Of a stretch of 64,000 bases of DNA, positions 10,691 to 21,858 are shown piece after piece; position 1 is the first letter of the stretch, and each line of letters begins with the position of its first letter. Under the pieces are notes generated by a model that searched no databases, was not told where the DNA came from, and worked only from the letters and a program-made list of their open reading frames with translations. The DNA lies in contig LNAC01000780.1 of the NCBI GenBank assembly GCA_002007465.1, forward strand, positions 372,001-436,000, read 5' to 3'. Made by a program: the position numbers and the translations under genes. Origin of the DNA: Ailurus styani (Eukaryota > Chordata > Mammalia > Carnivora > Ailuridae).

Positions 10691-11877
10691 AAATGCAGAC
10701 TAACTGCATCCGAACACCCTGAGGAAGGAAAGGGGGTGTGTGTGAAAGTACAGAATCCCACATCATACCCTCAGAGAGTATGAGAGCTGTGCTTTTCAAA
10801 AGTTCCCCAACTATTATTGATGCCAACATGCAACTCGAGCCAGAACTCCTAATCCAGAGGTTGAAACAAAACATATGAAATAAAATGAGAGGAAAATTTA
10901 TGTGAATAGTTTCTCATGTCAACATGAGGGGGCATTTTAAATACATAAAAGCAAAGAAGTAAGCTATTTATTGATTCATTGATTCATTAAACAAATATTT
11001 ACTGCCAGGCACGTGCATTGGAGCTATGTGAAATGTTGAAACATCTATATATTGAAAGTCATCATATGCAATATTTAGAAGCAAACTAGGAAAAGCTATT
11101 TTCAATGTCTATGGTAAAGAAAAAATGTCTTTAATAAGCTAAAAAAAAATCTTACGATTCACCAGGAAAAGAAAGGTAATAGAAAATGAGAAGTCGATAT
11201 GGATGGTCCTCAAAGAATTTAAGTTCCCCAAATTCAAGAGCAAATATGTGAAAAGCTGTTGACTTTTCTAATAGTCATAGAAATGGAGACTACTGGGATA
11301 AAATATTCTGTGTGGCTATCAAGATATTAAATATGAAAACAAATGGAATAAAAGCCAAGGTTGGCAAGAGTACAGTTACAGTTACAGTTACAGCAGTACT
11401 TTCTCACATTGCTCTTGGCAGTTACAACTGTCACATATATGAGTCTCATTTTCTTTGCCTGTCAGCTTTCATTAGGTCGTATTGTGGTCATAAACAACAG
11501 GCGCCAGTTCATCTATTCTCACCATTTCCTAAAGAGTTCTTGAATAAAGACAAGGCTTCCCTTCATAATGAGTCATTTCCCTCTTTCTGAATTGCAAACA
11601 AAACCAGTTGCAAATTCAACTGTGATGACTCCTTATCTAGAAACCTGCCACCATGAACCTTTAAGTAAACAACTGACCCAATGATGAAGGTGATACCAGC
11701 TGGACTAAAAAGCAGAGGAGCAGCAGGGGACAAAGGTTGAGGATGCAGGGACAACTGGTCATCCTAGAACTGAGTCTGATAATAGGGCTAGAGGCTCACA
11801 CATGGATTTGAAGCACCACACACAATGAGAGCCCTGAGAACATAGTCCAGGCACCCCTTATCCACGTGTCTCCAGGC
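10691..11877. other. Unassigned AT-rich sequence
   Basis: Nothing recognised except a short ACAGTT repeat (about four units) at 11,371-11,393. Confidence 0.5.
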
Positions 11878-12079
11878 CAGTGGTGTGCTAGAGCCAGCTT
11901 GTACCAGTGTGAGAAAACTGATGGTTCAAATTTCAGGTATTTTGCAAACCAGGTGTTAAATTGTTGGTAGCCTGAAATTGGCCATATGGGAGAATTTACA
12001 CCATCGAAACACAAATGCTACCACTCAGGCCTTTTGTTTTCAGAGGGCCAGTTGTTAAACCTTTACCAGCACACCACTG
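11878..12079 (-). mobile_element. MER3 DNA transposon, complete with both termini
   Basis: The left end CAGTGGTGTGCTAG at 11,878 and the right end, whose complement reads CAGTGGTGTGCTGG, form 14-bp terminal inverted repeats with one mismatch. Internal blocks (TTTAACAACTGGCCCTC, GGCCTGAGTGGTAGCATTTG on the complement) match MER3, a non-autonomous hAT-type element. hAT elements make 8-bp target duplications. The flanks here (ctccaggc and gtgctttg) do not match, as expected for an old insertion. Confidence 0.8.
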
Positions 12080-12703
12080 GTGCTTTGGTTGTTGCCCTCA
12101 AGCTAAAAGCCCATAGGAATGAGAGGTTCACATCTCCTTCCCCTAGACATTTGCTTCCAAAATCTGTTCAGAAAGCAGCGAGGAACATTAAGAAAGTATG
12201 ACCATCATGACCCCAACACTGGTCATTAACCACAAAGTCTATTCAAGGTCTGTTTTACACATGAAGGATGCCCTACAATGGTCCTCCACTGACACTCACA
12301 ACCAGGCCACTGTCTGAGGACAGCAACCATTGGTTCTTGTTCCAACTCCTTCCTGGTGTTTACACCAATCAAGACAGTCTTGGGGGAGAGTGAGAACAGA
12401 AAGGCATGGAAAAGACAGACTTTACTTGCTTGTGGTTTGGCTCGTCATGTGAGACAGAGAAAAGGGGTGAACCTGCCCCCTGCCCCCAGTGCTGCTTAGT
12501 GTCTTTTGGGAATGACCCCATAGTAAGAGAAAAGATTTCCATGGGAGAAGGAGACCAGAAAACCAGGTCTGGCTCTATCTCTGACACCGACAATGTGACC
12601 TAGAAAAAAAGGCACCAACTGCTGTCACAAGTTTCACACAGTGGCTGATTAATAGACCCTACCACTTGCAGACATGTTTGGGGGATGATGGAAAAAGAAA
12701 TTG
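12080..12703. other. Unassigned sequence
   Basis: No feature recognised. Confidence 0.5.
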
Positions 12704-12905
12704 AACTAGAAAGAAAGAAAGAAAGAGAGGAAAGAAGGAAGGAAGGAAGGAAGGGAGGAGGAGAAAAAAAGGAAGGGAGGGAGAATGGAAGGGAGGGAGG
12801 AAGGGAGGAAGAAGGAAGAAGAGGAGATAGGGAATAGAAAAGAAAAAAGGAAGGAAAGAAGAAAGTAAAAAGAACAAGAAAGAATGAAACAAAGAAAAAG
12901 AAATT
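12704..12905. repeat. Polypurine tract, (GAAA)n/(GGAA)n/(GGGA)n
   Basis: About 200 bp of almost uninterrupted A and G on the + strand, moving from GAAA units to GGAA and GGGA units and back. The open frames across it on either strand are low-complexity artefacts. Confidence 0.93.
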
Positions 12906-14250
12906 GGAAAGTGAGATAATAAGTTTTCTTATACATAGAAATTTTTTAAATGTTCATTTTTCCAAAGTCTCCCTGAACTCAATAACTGACTTTAGAATAA
13001 GTAAATGTCATAAATGTGAACTTCATAAAATAACATATATTAATAAAATGTCACTTCTACATGTTTGTATATTGGGTACTTGTATGTAAGCCTTTACTTA
13101 GGAAGAAAATTCCTGCTGAAGATTAAGTTTGGAAACTACCCAAACACTCAATAATCCAAAGCTGAATTATTTATTCCATAAGTATTTTATTGTGAGCTAC
13201 TACAAGACGTGATGCTACCTCTGTACATCTAGCAATAGGAAGAGAACACGGATCCTCTTCTTAAAAACTCAAAACTGGATTTCCAGTCAAGACTTAATCC
13301 TTTAAACTATCCTCTCTGCTCTAAAAGAGGGAATTTAATATTTTTCATTGGCTTTCTTTTAATGTGAAGACAAAGTCACTTATAAAGAGAAAAGAAATTT
13401 CTCAGTGAATCAAAAACAGTAGGCAATCTAAATGCCAGGAAGGTCCTAAGGCTATGACCTTGTTGACTCCAAATCCAAACTACAAGAGTCTGGGAATTCA
13501 ACTACAGGGAATAATGGAGACCCCAACCCCAAGAGTGCTAGAGAGAAAGAGCCAGTCTGCCACACAAAACATGGCTTCAACATCCTTGTATGGAGGAAGG
13601 TTAAAAACAAACTGTGAGCACTGCCTTGGATGGCAGCTTGCACCAGCACCAACAGTTCCAGGAGAGCCAGGAGAAAACTGATCCTGTAGGACCAACTTCT
13701 GGGTGTGCAACAGCTCTAATAACAACATGGGATGCGAGGTCTGCATTTGAGGTCCCATTTGGCCAGGTGTGGACAACTACAAAGCTGCAGGGCAGGGAGA
13801 AGTGAGTTCAGAGCGGGAGAAAACAAAATTCCCACTCACTGTGCACCCAAAGGGAAGGAAACCCAGCTACCCTGGAGGGTAAAGCTATTGCTAAGAAGGC
13901 TAGGCAACAAAATCAACAGTCAGAGGATGAGTTCACACACAACAAAATACAAAAACTGAGAACAATCACATATTGGCTTTACAATTGATATGTTTAAGAT
14001 CCTCAAAGAGGTAATGCAAGAATACTTTAAAAAGAACAAAAAAATTATGAAACAAAACAGATTGGGTCCTCCCAGACAAGGACCTGGAGAAAGTGACCAA
14101 GCAAAGGATCTTCTTTGTGTGGCTCAGAGACTCCATGGAAAACACAACACCTCCCCAGCCCACATGGATAAAGCTGACCTTGCTCCAGGGATGCTGTAGC
14201 TCTCACCTCATGCAGTGCCCAACACTGCACAGAATGGGTCCCTAGCAATT
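12906..14250. other. Unassigned sequence
   Basis: No exon or named repeat recognised. The short overlapping open frames at 13,450-13,960 lack coherent coding character. Confidence 0.45.
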
Positions 14251-14583
14251 AAAAGAACAATCTCAAAAAATCATGACTGGCCCAGTGGTGCCAAATTTCT
14301 TTTTTTTTTTTTTTTAAGATTTTATTTATTTGACACAGAGAGAGATCAGATCACAAGTAGGCAGAGAGGCAGGCAGAGAGAGAGAGAGGAGGAAGCAGGC
14401 TCCCCGCTGAGCAGAGAGCCCGATGCAGGCCTCGATCCCAGGACGCTGAGATCATGACCTGAGCCGAAGGCAGAGGCTTTAACCCACTGAGCCACCCAGG
14501 CGCCCGTGGTGCCAAATTTCACCTGACAAAAGAACAATCTCAAAAAATCATGACTGGCCCAGTGGTGCCAAATTTCACCTGAC
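14251..14583 (+). repeat. 56-bp direct tandem duplication, first copy split by a SINE
   Basis: The 56-bp unit beginning aaaagaacaatctcaaaaaa occurs at 14,251-14,299 plus 14,521-14,527 (split), and again uninterrupted at 14,528-14,583. The two copies look identical, so the duplication is recent or gene-converted. The SINE landed in the left copy only. Confidence 0.9.
14300..14505 (-). mobile_element. CAN SINE (young subtype)
   Basis: A T run then AAGATTTTATTTATTTGACACAG, with the head complement ending at 14,505. Perfect 15-bp target-site duplication, gtggtgccaaatttc, at 14,285-14,299 and 14,506-14,520. Confidence 0.95.
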
Positions 14584-15426
14584 TGAATTTTTTTTCATGG
14601 GCAAGAAAAATCTGAAAACATTGACCCTTCTCCTTACAACATGGATGTTCTAAATATGAAGAGAAATGTGCATTACCTGATTTGCACTTAGGAGAGTTAC
14701 TGATATAGACTTGGTTCCCTGAAGCCCACACTGAGATAGGGATTATACACACGTGATTTGGTCAGGACTCCCTCCAAGTAGACCCCATAAGGGAGTGGCG
14801 GAGCAGGATAGGAAACAAGAAGACACAATACAAGGGTCCAATTTCAGGCAGTGTCTATCTCAGCCTATTCCCATATAATTGCAGCTAAGTGGTTTTCCTG
14901 CCCTAAGGCAGGGGAACTGTGCTGTCACACTCACCTGACCTTTGGTCATTGGCAGAAACTCCCAAGCGCTGGCCTCGCTCCATGCCTATGGGAAGGGAGT
15001 CACAGAAAAGGTAAAAGTCATCTCAAGGGATTTAGGCAGAACTCAAATATTGTGTCCTATAGTTACCTTTCCTTATGGTCAGCAACTGGGAAGGTTTGTG
15101 ATGATTTGATACTTCCAGAGAGTGAACTGTACCAAGCAAAGAAAGAAAATACAATGTAGAAAGTTAGGCTTTATTCATGTGTGCAATGAGTGAAGAATAT
15201 GCCGGGACCATAGAGCCCTCAATATAAATTAACAGGAGGACTTCAGGCAATAACATCCTGCTTAGATCCAGATAAGCTATAGAACTTAGATGTGATTCAA
15301 ATTATCACCAAAACTTTGGCTTTCACAAACAATCTCAATTATTTCTAAATTATTTGAAAATAATACAAGATTAGTTTGGAGGCAATTGTTAGTTTTAGAT
15401 ACCATAAATAGATATAATCTTTTATT
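14584..15426. other. Unassigned sequence
   Basis: No named element recognised. The stretch about 14,710-14,850 has an LTR-like feel, but I cannot assign a family. Confidence 0.45.
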
Positions 15427-15441
15427 AAATCTTGTAGATGT

Positions 15442-17046
15442 GGGAGCGACAAGATGGTGGAGGAGGAGACCTATTATCATCAGGTCCCAGGAATTCACCC
15501 AGTTAACTATCAAACTATTCTGAACACCTACAAATTCTACCTGAGATCGAAGAGAAGAAGAGCAGCAATTCTAGGAACAGAAAATTGACCACTTTCTGGA
15601 AGGTAGGACGTGTGGAGAAGTGAATCTGAGGCACCGGGAAGATAGACCTGGGGGGAGGGGCCGGCTGCCGGCAAGGGAGCGAGCAGCGGAGCACAGACTC
15701 GGAACTGTTAGAAGTCGGCTCCACTGAGGGACGTCGCCCCAGAGACCAAGCGGGGGGTGAAGCCCCTGCAGGGACAGTGTGGTCTCAGGACCCACGGGGA
15801 CACAAAAAGACCAGGGGTGTCTGAGCGCGACCGAGCTCCCAGGTCTCAGAGAGAAGCCGGCGGGAGAGACGGAGCTGAGCTGAGGTGTCTCTCAGCTTGG
15901 GGTTACCTTGGGCTGTGATCTGAAGCGCAGCCGGGCCACTGATCTGTGAGCGGGAACCCCACGGGGGGCAGACCCAGAGAGACTCACCTTCCTCCTCTGG
16001 GAGCAGCGGCGTGGGTGCGGCTGCAGGAATCTGCCGGGTTCGGAGATTCTAAACGGGGCCGCGCCAGAGACAGAGACGCTCAGTCACAGGCCGGGTGAGC
16101 TCAGAGCACGGCCGGAGACCAGGAGACGGGAGGGACTGCTTTTCTCTGAGGCGGGCTGAGGGCTGAGGCCCCAGGCTCTCGGCTCCTCCGGGTCGGAGAC
16201 TGGGAGCCGCCATTTTCAGTCCCGTCCTCCAACGAGGTACGGAAAGCGTTCAGGGAACAAAAGCTCCTGAGAGCGAACCCGAGCTGATTACTTAGCCTGG
16301 CCCCTGGCGAGGGCGGTGGGAATCCGCCTCGGGCAGAGACACTTGAGAATCATAGCAACAGGCCCCTCCCCCAGAAGACCAAGAGAAACAAACAAACAAA
16401 CCATCCAGTCAAAGTCAAGTTCAAGACTGCTGAGAATTGAAGAACTCTGGAACCAAGGGAAAGGAACACAGACAATTCATGGCTTTTTCCCCATGATTCT
16501 TCAGTCGTTCAAAGTTAAATTCATTGAATTTTTCTCTTTTCTTTGAATTTTTTTACTTTTTTCTTTTAAATTTTTTCCCTTTTCATATTTTAACGTTCTT
16601 AACTCTTATATCTTATCAAGACGTTTTAATCTTTTTAAAATTTCCATTGTTATAATCATATTTTATCTCTTCATTGTTTTTAACCTTATTTTTTGTATAC
16701 TTATAGGGTCTGTTCAATTCACCAGTCTAATAGATATAGATAGATAGAGATAAAGATAGAGATAGATACAGAGATAGATATAGAGATAGAGTCATAGACA
16801 GACATAGATAGAGAAACAGACATAGAAAATATAGATATAGGATTTTGTTTTATTCATTTTTGGGTTTTTTTGTTTTGTTTTTGTACAATTTTTCTTTTCT
16901 GGATTTGTTTTTGTTTTTGTTTTTTTCCCTCTTTCTTTTCTCCCCAGTTCCAGATCTCTTCTGAATAGGTTAGTGTATATTTCTCTGGGGTCATTGCTAC
17001 CCTTTAGTATTTGGTTCTCTCATCCATCTATTCTTATCTGCATAAA
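15442..17046 (+). promoter_or_regulatory. L1 copy A 5'UTR / internal promoter region
   Basis: L1 5'UTRs act as internal RNA polymerase II promoters. This one is CpG-rich between about 15,600 and 16,350, then T-rich to the ORF1 start. The caagatggtgg at 15,450 resembles the YY1-type motif at the start of human L1, which is an inference by analogy. A GATA-type microsatellite lies near the 3' end of the region. Copy B has the same region with far fewer CpGs. Confidence 0.75.
16728..16839 (+). repeat. (GATA)n-type microsatellite in the L1 5'UTR
   Basis: About 110 bp of ATAGATAGAGATA-type units, with imperfect CATAGACAGACATAG units at the end. It sits directly after CACCAGTCTAAT. The corresponding place in copy B (about 42,270-42,300) has only a short GTGCGTGTGTGTG run. 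Confidence 0.92.
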
Positions 17047-17964
17047 ATGACAAGGCGGAAAAAATCAACACAAAAAAAAAAACAAGAGCCAGTAATGACG
17101 GCTAGGGACCTAATCAATGCGGACATTAGTAATATGACAGAACTAGAGTTCAGAATGACGATTCTTAAGGTGCTGGCTGGGCTCGAAAAAAACATGGAAG
17201 ATAATAGAGAAGCTGTCTCCAAAGAAATAAAAAACCTTTCTGGATAAATAAAAGAACTAAAATCTAACCAAGCTGAAATCAAAAAAGCTATTAATGAGGT
17301 GCAATTGAAAATGGAGGCTCTTACTGCTAGGATAAATGAAGCCGAAGATAGAATTAGTGATTTAGAAGACAAAATGTCAGAGAAAAAAGAAGAGGATGAA
17401 AAGAGAGACAAACAACTACTGGACCATGAGGAGAGAATTCGAGAGATAAGTGATGCCATAAGACGAAACAATATTAGAATAATTGGGATCCCAGAAGAGG
17501 ACGAGAGAGAGAGAGGGCCAGAAGGTATATGGGAGCAGATCGTAATACAGAATTTCCCTAATCTGGCAAAGGGAACAAGCATCAAAATCCAGGAGGCACA
17601 GAGAAGCCCCCCCAAAATTAATAAAAATAGGTCCACACCCCGTCATCTAATAGTAAAACTTACAAGTCTTAGTGACAAAGAGAAAATCCTGAAAGCAGCT
17701 CGGGACAAGAGGTCTATAACATACAATGGTAGAAATATTAGATTGTCAGCAGACCTATCCACAGAGACCTGGCAGGCCAGAAAGAGCTGGCATGATGTAT
17801 TCAGAGCACTAAATGAGAAAAATCTGCAGCCAAGAATACTATATCCAGCTAGGCTCTCACTGAAAATAGAAGGAGAGATAAAAATCTTCCAGGACAAACA
17901 AAAACTCAAGGAATTTGCAAACACCAAGCCAGCCCTACAGGAAATATTGAAAGGGGTCCTCTAA
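17047..17964 (+). pseudogene. ORF1: L1 ORF1p (RNA-binding chaperone), one in-frame stop
   Basis: ORF1p is the trimeric RNA-binding protein that coats L1 RNA in the ribonucleoprotein particle. The frame starts at ATG 17,047 (MTRRKKSTQ, basic) and runs 305 codons to TAA at 17,962, with a single internal stop, TAA, at 17,245 (codon 67). Copy B has GAA at the equivalent position, so one G-to-T change explains the break. After it come a coiled coil (about residues 70-130: AEIKKAINEVQ, ISDLEDKM, DHEERIREISDA), an RRM-like segment opening NNIRIIGIPEE, and the C-terminal domain ending LQEILKGVL. ATG codons downstream of the stop (for example 17,311) could restart translation without the N terminus. 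Human ORF1p is 338 residues, so this is a somewhat shorter relative. Confidence 0.9.
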
Positions 17965-18042
17965 GCAAAGAGACCTTAAAGAAACATAGACCAGAAAGGA
18001 AGAAACACAATATACAGTAACAGTCACCTTACAGGCAATACA

Positions 18043-21000
18043 ATGGCTCTAAATGTATATCTCTCAATAGTTACTCTGAATGTAAATGGACTAAATGCCC
18101 CAACTAAAAGACACAGGGTATCAGAATGGATAAAAAAACAAGACCCATCGATATGCTGTCTACAAGAAACTCATCTTACACGCAAAGACACCTCCAGATT
18201 TAAAGTGAGGGGATGGAAAACAATTTACCATGCCAATGGACAGCAAAAGAAAGCTGGAGTGGCAATCCTTATATCAGATAAACTAGACTTTAAGGCAAAG
18301 AATATCATAAGAGATGAAGAAGGACACTATATCATACTAAAAGGATCTGTCCAACAAGAAGATCTAACAATCATAAATATCTATGCCCCTAACATGGGAG
18401 CAGCCAATTATATAAACCAATTAATAACAAAATCAAAGAAACACATTGACAAGAATACAATATTAGTAGGGGACTTGAACACCCCCCTTACTGAAATGGA
18501 CAGATCATCAAAGCAAAAGATCAACAAGGAAATAAAGGCTTTAAATGACACCCTGGACCAGTTGGACATCACAGATATATTCAGAACATTCCATCCCAAA
18601 ACAACAGAATACACATTCTTCTCCAGTGCACATGGAACATTCTCCAGAATAGACCATATTCTGGGTCACAAATCAGGTCTCAACAGGTACCAAAAGATTG
18701 GGATCATTCCCTGCATATTTTCAGACCATAATGCTCTGAAACTAGAACTCAACCACAAAAGGAAAGTTGGAAAGACCTCAAATACATGGAGGCTGAAGAA
18801 CACCCTACTCAAGAATGAATGGGTCAACCAGGAAATTAAAGAAGAATTAAAAAAATTCATGGAAACAAATGAAAATGAAAACACAACTGTTCAAAATCTT
18901 TGGGACACAGCAAAAGCAGTCCTAAGAGGAAAGTATATAGCAATACAAGCCTTTCTCAAGAAACAAGAAAGGTCTCAAGTACACAACCTAACTCTACACC
19001 TACAAAAGCTAGAGAAAGAACAGCAAAGAAAGGCTACACCCAGCAGGAGAAGAGAAATCATAAAGATCAGAGCAGAAATCAATGAAATAGAAACCAAAAG
19101 AACAGTGGAACAAATCAATGAAACTAGGAGCTGGTTCTTTGAAAGAATTAATAAGATTGATAAACCCCTGGCCAGACTTATCCAAAAGAAAAGAGAAAGG
19201 ACTCAAATTAATAAAATCATGAATGAAAGAGGAGAGATCACAACCAACACCAAAGAAATACAAACAATTCTAAGAACATATTATGAGCAACTCTACACCA
19301 GCAAATTTGACAATCTGGAAGAAATGGATGCATTCTTAGAGAAATATAAACTACCAAAACTGAACCAGGAAGAAACTGAAGACCTGAATAGACCCATCAC
19401 CAGTAAGGAGATTGAAGCAGTCATCAAAAATCTCCCAACGAACAAGAGCCCAGGGCCAGACGGCTTCCCAGGGGAATTCTACCAAACATTTAAAGAAGAA
19501 TTAATACCTATTCTCCTGAAACTGTTCCAAAAAATAGAATTGGAAGGAAAACTTCCAAACTCCTTTTATGAGGCCAGCATTACCTTGATCCCCAAACCAG
19601 GCAAAGACCCCATCAAGAAGGAGAATTACAGACCAATATCTTTGATGAATACGGATGCAAAAATCCTCAACAAAATACTAGCCAATAGGATCCAGCAGCA
19701 CATAAAAAGGATTATTCACCACGACCAAGTGGGATTTATTCCTGGGATGCAAGGTTGGTTTAACATTCGCAAATCAATCAATGTGATACAAGACATTAAT
19801 AAAAGAAAGAACAAGAACCATATGATCCTCTCAATAGATGCTGAAAAAGCATTTGACAAAGTACAGCACCCTTTCTTAATCAAAACTCTTCATAGTGTAG
19901 GCATAGAGGGTACATACCTCAATATCATCAAAGCCATCTACGAAAAACCCACAGCGAATATCATTCTCAATGGAGAAAAACTGAGAGCTTTTCCCCTAAA
20001 GTCAGGAACACGGCAAGGCTGTCCACTATCACCACTGCTATTCAACATAGTACTAGAAGTCCTAGCCTCAGCAATCAGACAACAAAAAGAAATAAAAGGC
20101 ATCCAAATCGGCAAGGAAGAGGTCAAACTCTCACTCTTTGCAGATGATATGATACTTTATGTGGAAAACCCAAAGGACTCCACTCCAAAACTGCTAGCAC
20201 TCATACAGGAATTCAGTCAAGTGTCAGGATATAAAATCAATGCACAGAAATCAGTTGCATTTCTATATACCAACAACAAAACAGAAGAAAGAGAAATTAA
20301 AGAGTCAATCCCATTTACAATTGCACCCAAAACCATAAGATACCTAGGAATAAACCTAACCAAAGAGGCAAAGAATCTGTATTCAGAAAACTATAAAGTA
20401 CTCATGAAAGAAATTGAGGAAGACACAAAGAAGTGGAAAAACATTCCATGCTCATGGATGGGTAGAATAAATATTGTGAAAATGTCTATGCTACCTAGAG
20501 CAATCTACACATTTAATGCAATCCCCATCAAAATACCAGCAATTTATTTCAAAGAAATGGAACAAATAATCCTAAAATTTATATGGAACCAGAAAAGACC
20601 CCGAATAGCCAAAGGAATGTTGAAAAAAAAAAGCAAAGTTGGCGGCATCACAATTCCAGATTTCAAGCTCTATTACAAAGCCGTCATCATCAAGACAGTA
20701 TGGTACTGGCACAAAAACAGACACATAGACCAGTGGAACAGAATAGAGAACCCAAAAATGGACCCTCAACTCTATGGTCAACTAATCTTCGACAAAGCAG
20801 GAAAGAATGTCCAGTGGGAAAAAGACAGTCTCTTCAACAAATGGTGTTGGGAAAACTGGTCAGCCACATGCAGAAAAATGAAACTGGATCATTTCCTGAC
20901 ACCACACACAAAAATAGACTCAAAATGGATAAAAGACCTCAATGTGAGAAAGGAATCCATCAAAATCCTCGAGGAGAACACAGGCAGCAACCTCTTCGAC

Positions 21001-21516
21001 CTCAACCGCAGCAACTTCTTCCTAGGAACCTCACCAAAGGCAAGGGAAGCAAGGGCAAAAATGAACTATTGGGACTTCATCAAGATTAAAAGCTTTTGCA
21101 CAGCAAAGGAAACAGTCAACAAAACCAAAAGACAACTGACAGAATGGGAGAAGATATTTGCAAATGACATATCAGATAAAGGGCTAGTATCCAAAATCTA
21201 TAAAGAGCTTCTCAAACTCAACACCCATAAAACAAATAACCCAGTCAAGAAATGGGCAGAAGACATGAACAGACATTTCTCCAAAGAAGACATCCAAATG
21301 GCCAACAGACACATGAGAAAGTGCTCAACATCACTCGGCATCAGAGAAATACAAATCAAAACCACAGCAAGATACCACCTCACACCAGTCAGAATGACTA
21401 AAATCAACAAGTCAGGAAGTGACAGATGTTGGCGAGGTTGCGGAGAAAGGGGAACCCTCCTACACTGTTGGTGGGAATGCAAGCTGGTGCAGCCACTCTG
21501 GAAAACAGTATGGTGA
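18043..21516 (+). CDS. ORF2: L1 ORF2p endonuclease/reverse transcriptase, truncated 114 codons early
   Basis: ORF2p nicks target DNA and primes reverse transcription of L1 RNA there. The open frame codes 1157 residues from ATG 18,043 to TGA 21,514. The same frame then stays open to a TGA at 21,856, so the unbroken form would be about 1271 codons, close to human ORF2p (1275). Endonuclease: N13/N15, QETHL with E42, GDLNTP with D144, SRIDHILG with D204, SDHN with D228/H229. Reverse transcriptase: [11 protein letters not shown] with D599, [14 protein letters not shown] near 655-668, LFADDMILY with D701/D702. The Cys/His motif CX3CX7HX4C is complete (C1129, C1133, H1141, C1146), so the stop falls just after it. 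Copy B reads AGG at the stop codon position. CGA to TGA (CpG decay) is one possible origin. The catalytic domains therefore remain intact, but function without the C-terminal 114 codons is untested. Confidence 0.95.
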   Translation: MALNVYLSIVTLNVNGLNAPTKRHRVSEWIKKQDPSICCLQETHLTRKDTSRFKVRGWKTIYHANGQQKKAGVAILISDKLDFKAKNIIRDEEGHYIILKGSVQQEDLTIINIYAPNMGAANYINQLITKSKKHIDKNTILVGDLNTPLTEMDRSSKQKINKEIKALNDTLDQLDITDIFRTFHPKTTEYTFFSSAHGTFSRIDHILGHKSGLNRYQKIGIIPCIFSDHNALKLELNHKRKVGKTSNTWRLKNTLLKNEWVNQEIKEELKKFMETNENENTTVQNLWDTAKAVLRGKYIAIQAFLKKQERSQVHNLTLHLQKLEKEQQRKATPSRRREIIKIRAEINEIETKRTVEQINETRSWFFERINKIDKPLARLIQKKRERTQINKIMNERGEITTNTKEIQTILRTYYEQLYTSKFDNLEEMDAFLEKYKLPKLNQEETEDLNRPITSKEIEAVIKNLPTNKSPGPDGFPGEFYQTFKEELIPILLKLFQKIELEGKLPNSFYEASITLIPKPGKDPIKKENYRPISLMNTDAKILNKILANRIQQHIKRIIHHDQVGFIPGMQGWFNIRKSINVIQDINKRKNKNHMILSIDAEKAFDKVQHPFLIKTLHSVGIEGTYLNIIKAIYEKPTANIILNGEKLRAFPLKSGTRQGCPLSPLLFNIVLEVLASAIRQQKEIKGIQIGKEEVKLSLFADDMILYVENPKDSTPKLLALIQEFSQVSGYKINAQKSVAFLYTNNKTEEREIKESIPFTIAPKTIRYLGINLTKEAKNLYSENYKVLMKEIEEDTKKWKNIPCSWMGRINIVKMSMLPRAIYTFNAIPIKIPAIYFKEMEQIILKFIWNQKRPRIAKGMLKKKSKVGGITIPDFKLYYKAVIIKTVWYWHKNRHIDQWNRIENPKMDPQLYGQLIFDKAGKNVQWEKDSLFNKWCWENWSATCRKMKLDHFLTPHTKIDSKWIKDLNVRKESIKILEENTGSNLFDLNRSNFFLGTSPKAREARAKMNYWDFIKIKSFCTAKETVNKTKRQLTEWEKIFANDISDKGLVSKIYKELLKLNTHKTNNPVKKWAEDMNRHFSKEDIQMANRHMRKCSTSLGIREIQIKTTARYHLTPVRMTKINKSGSDRCWRGCGERGTLLHCWWECKLVQPLWKTVW

Positions 21517-21858
21517 TTTCTCAAAAAGTTGAAAATGGAGCTACCCTATGACCCAGCAATCGCACTACTGGGTATTTACCCTAAAGATACAAAGGTAGTG
21601 ATCCTCAGGGGCACATGCACCCGAATGTTTATAGCAGCAGTGTCCACAATAGCCAAACTATGGAAAGAACCTAGATGTCCATCAACAGATGAATGTATAA
21701 AGAAGATGTGGTATATATATACAATGGAATACTATGCAGCTATCAAAAGAAACGAAATCTTGCCATTTGCAACGACGTGGATGGAACTGGAGGATATTAT
21801 GCTGAGCGAAATAAGTCAATCAGAGAAAGATAATTATCATATGATTTCTCTGATATGA

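Noticed and set aside
12659..12936. Phe/Ser/Pro-rich open frames
   Set aside because: Direct translation of the polypurine tract; low complexity.
17034..17636. 200-codon open frame antisense to L1 ORF1
   Set aside because: A shadow of the purine-rich, Lys/Glu-rich ORF1 coding strand. It gives a Ser/Phe/Leu-rich low-complexity peptide.
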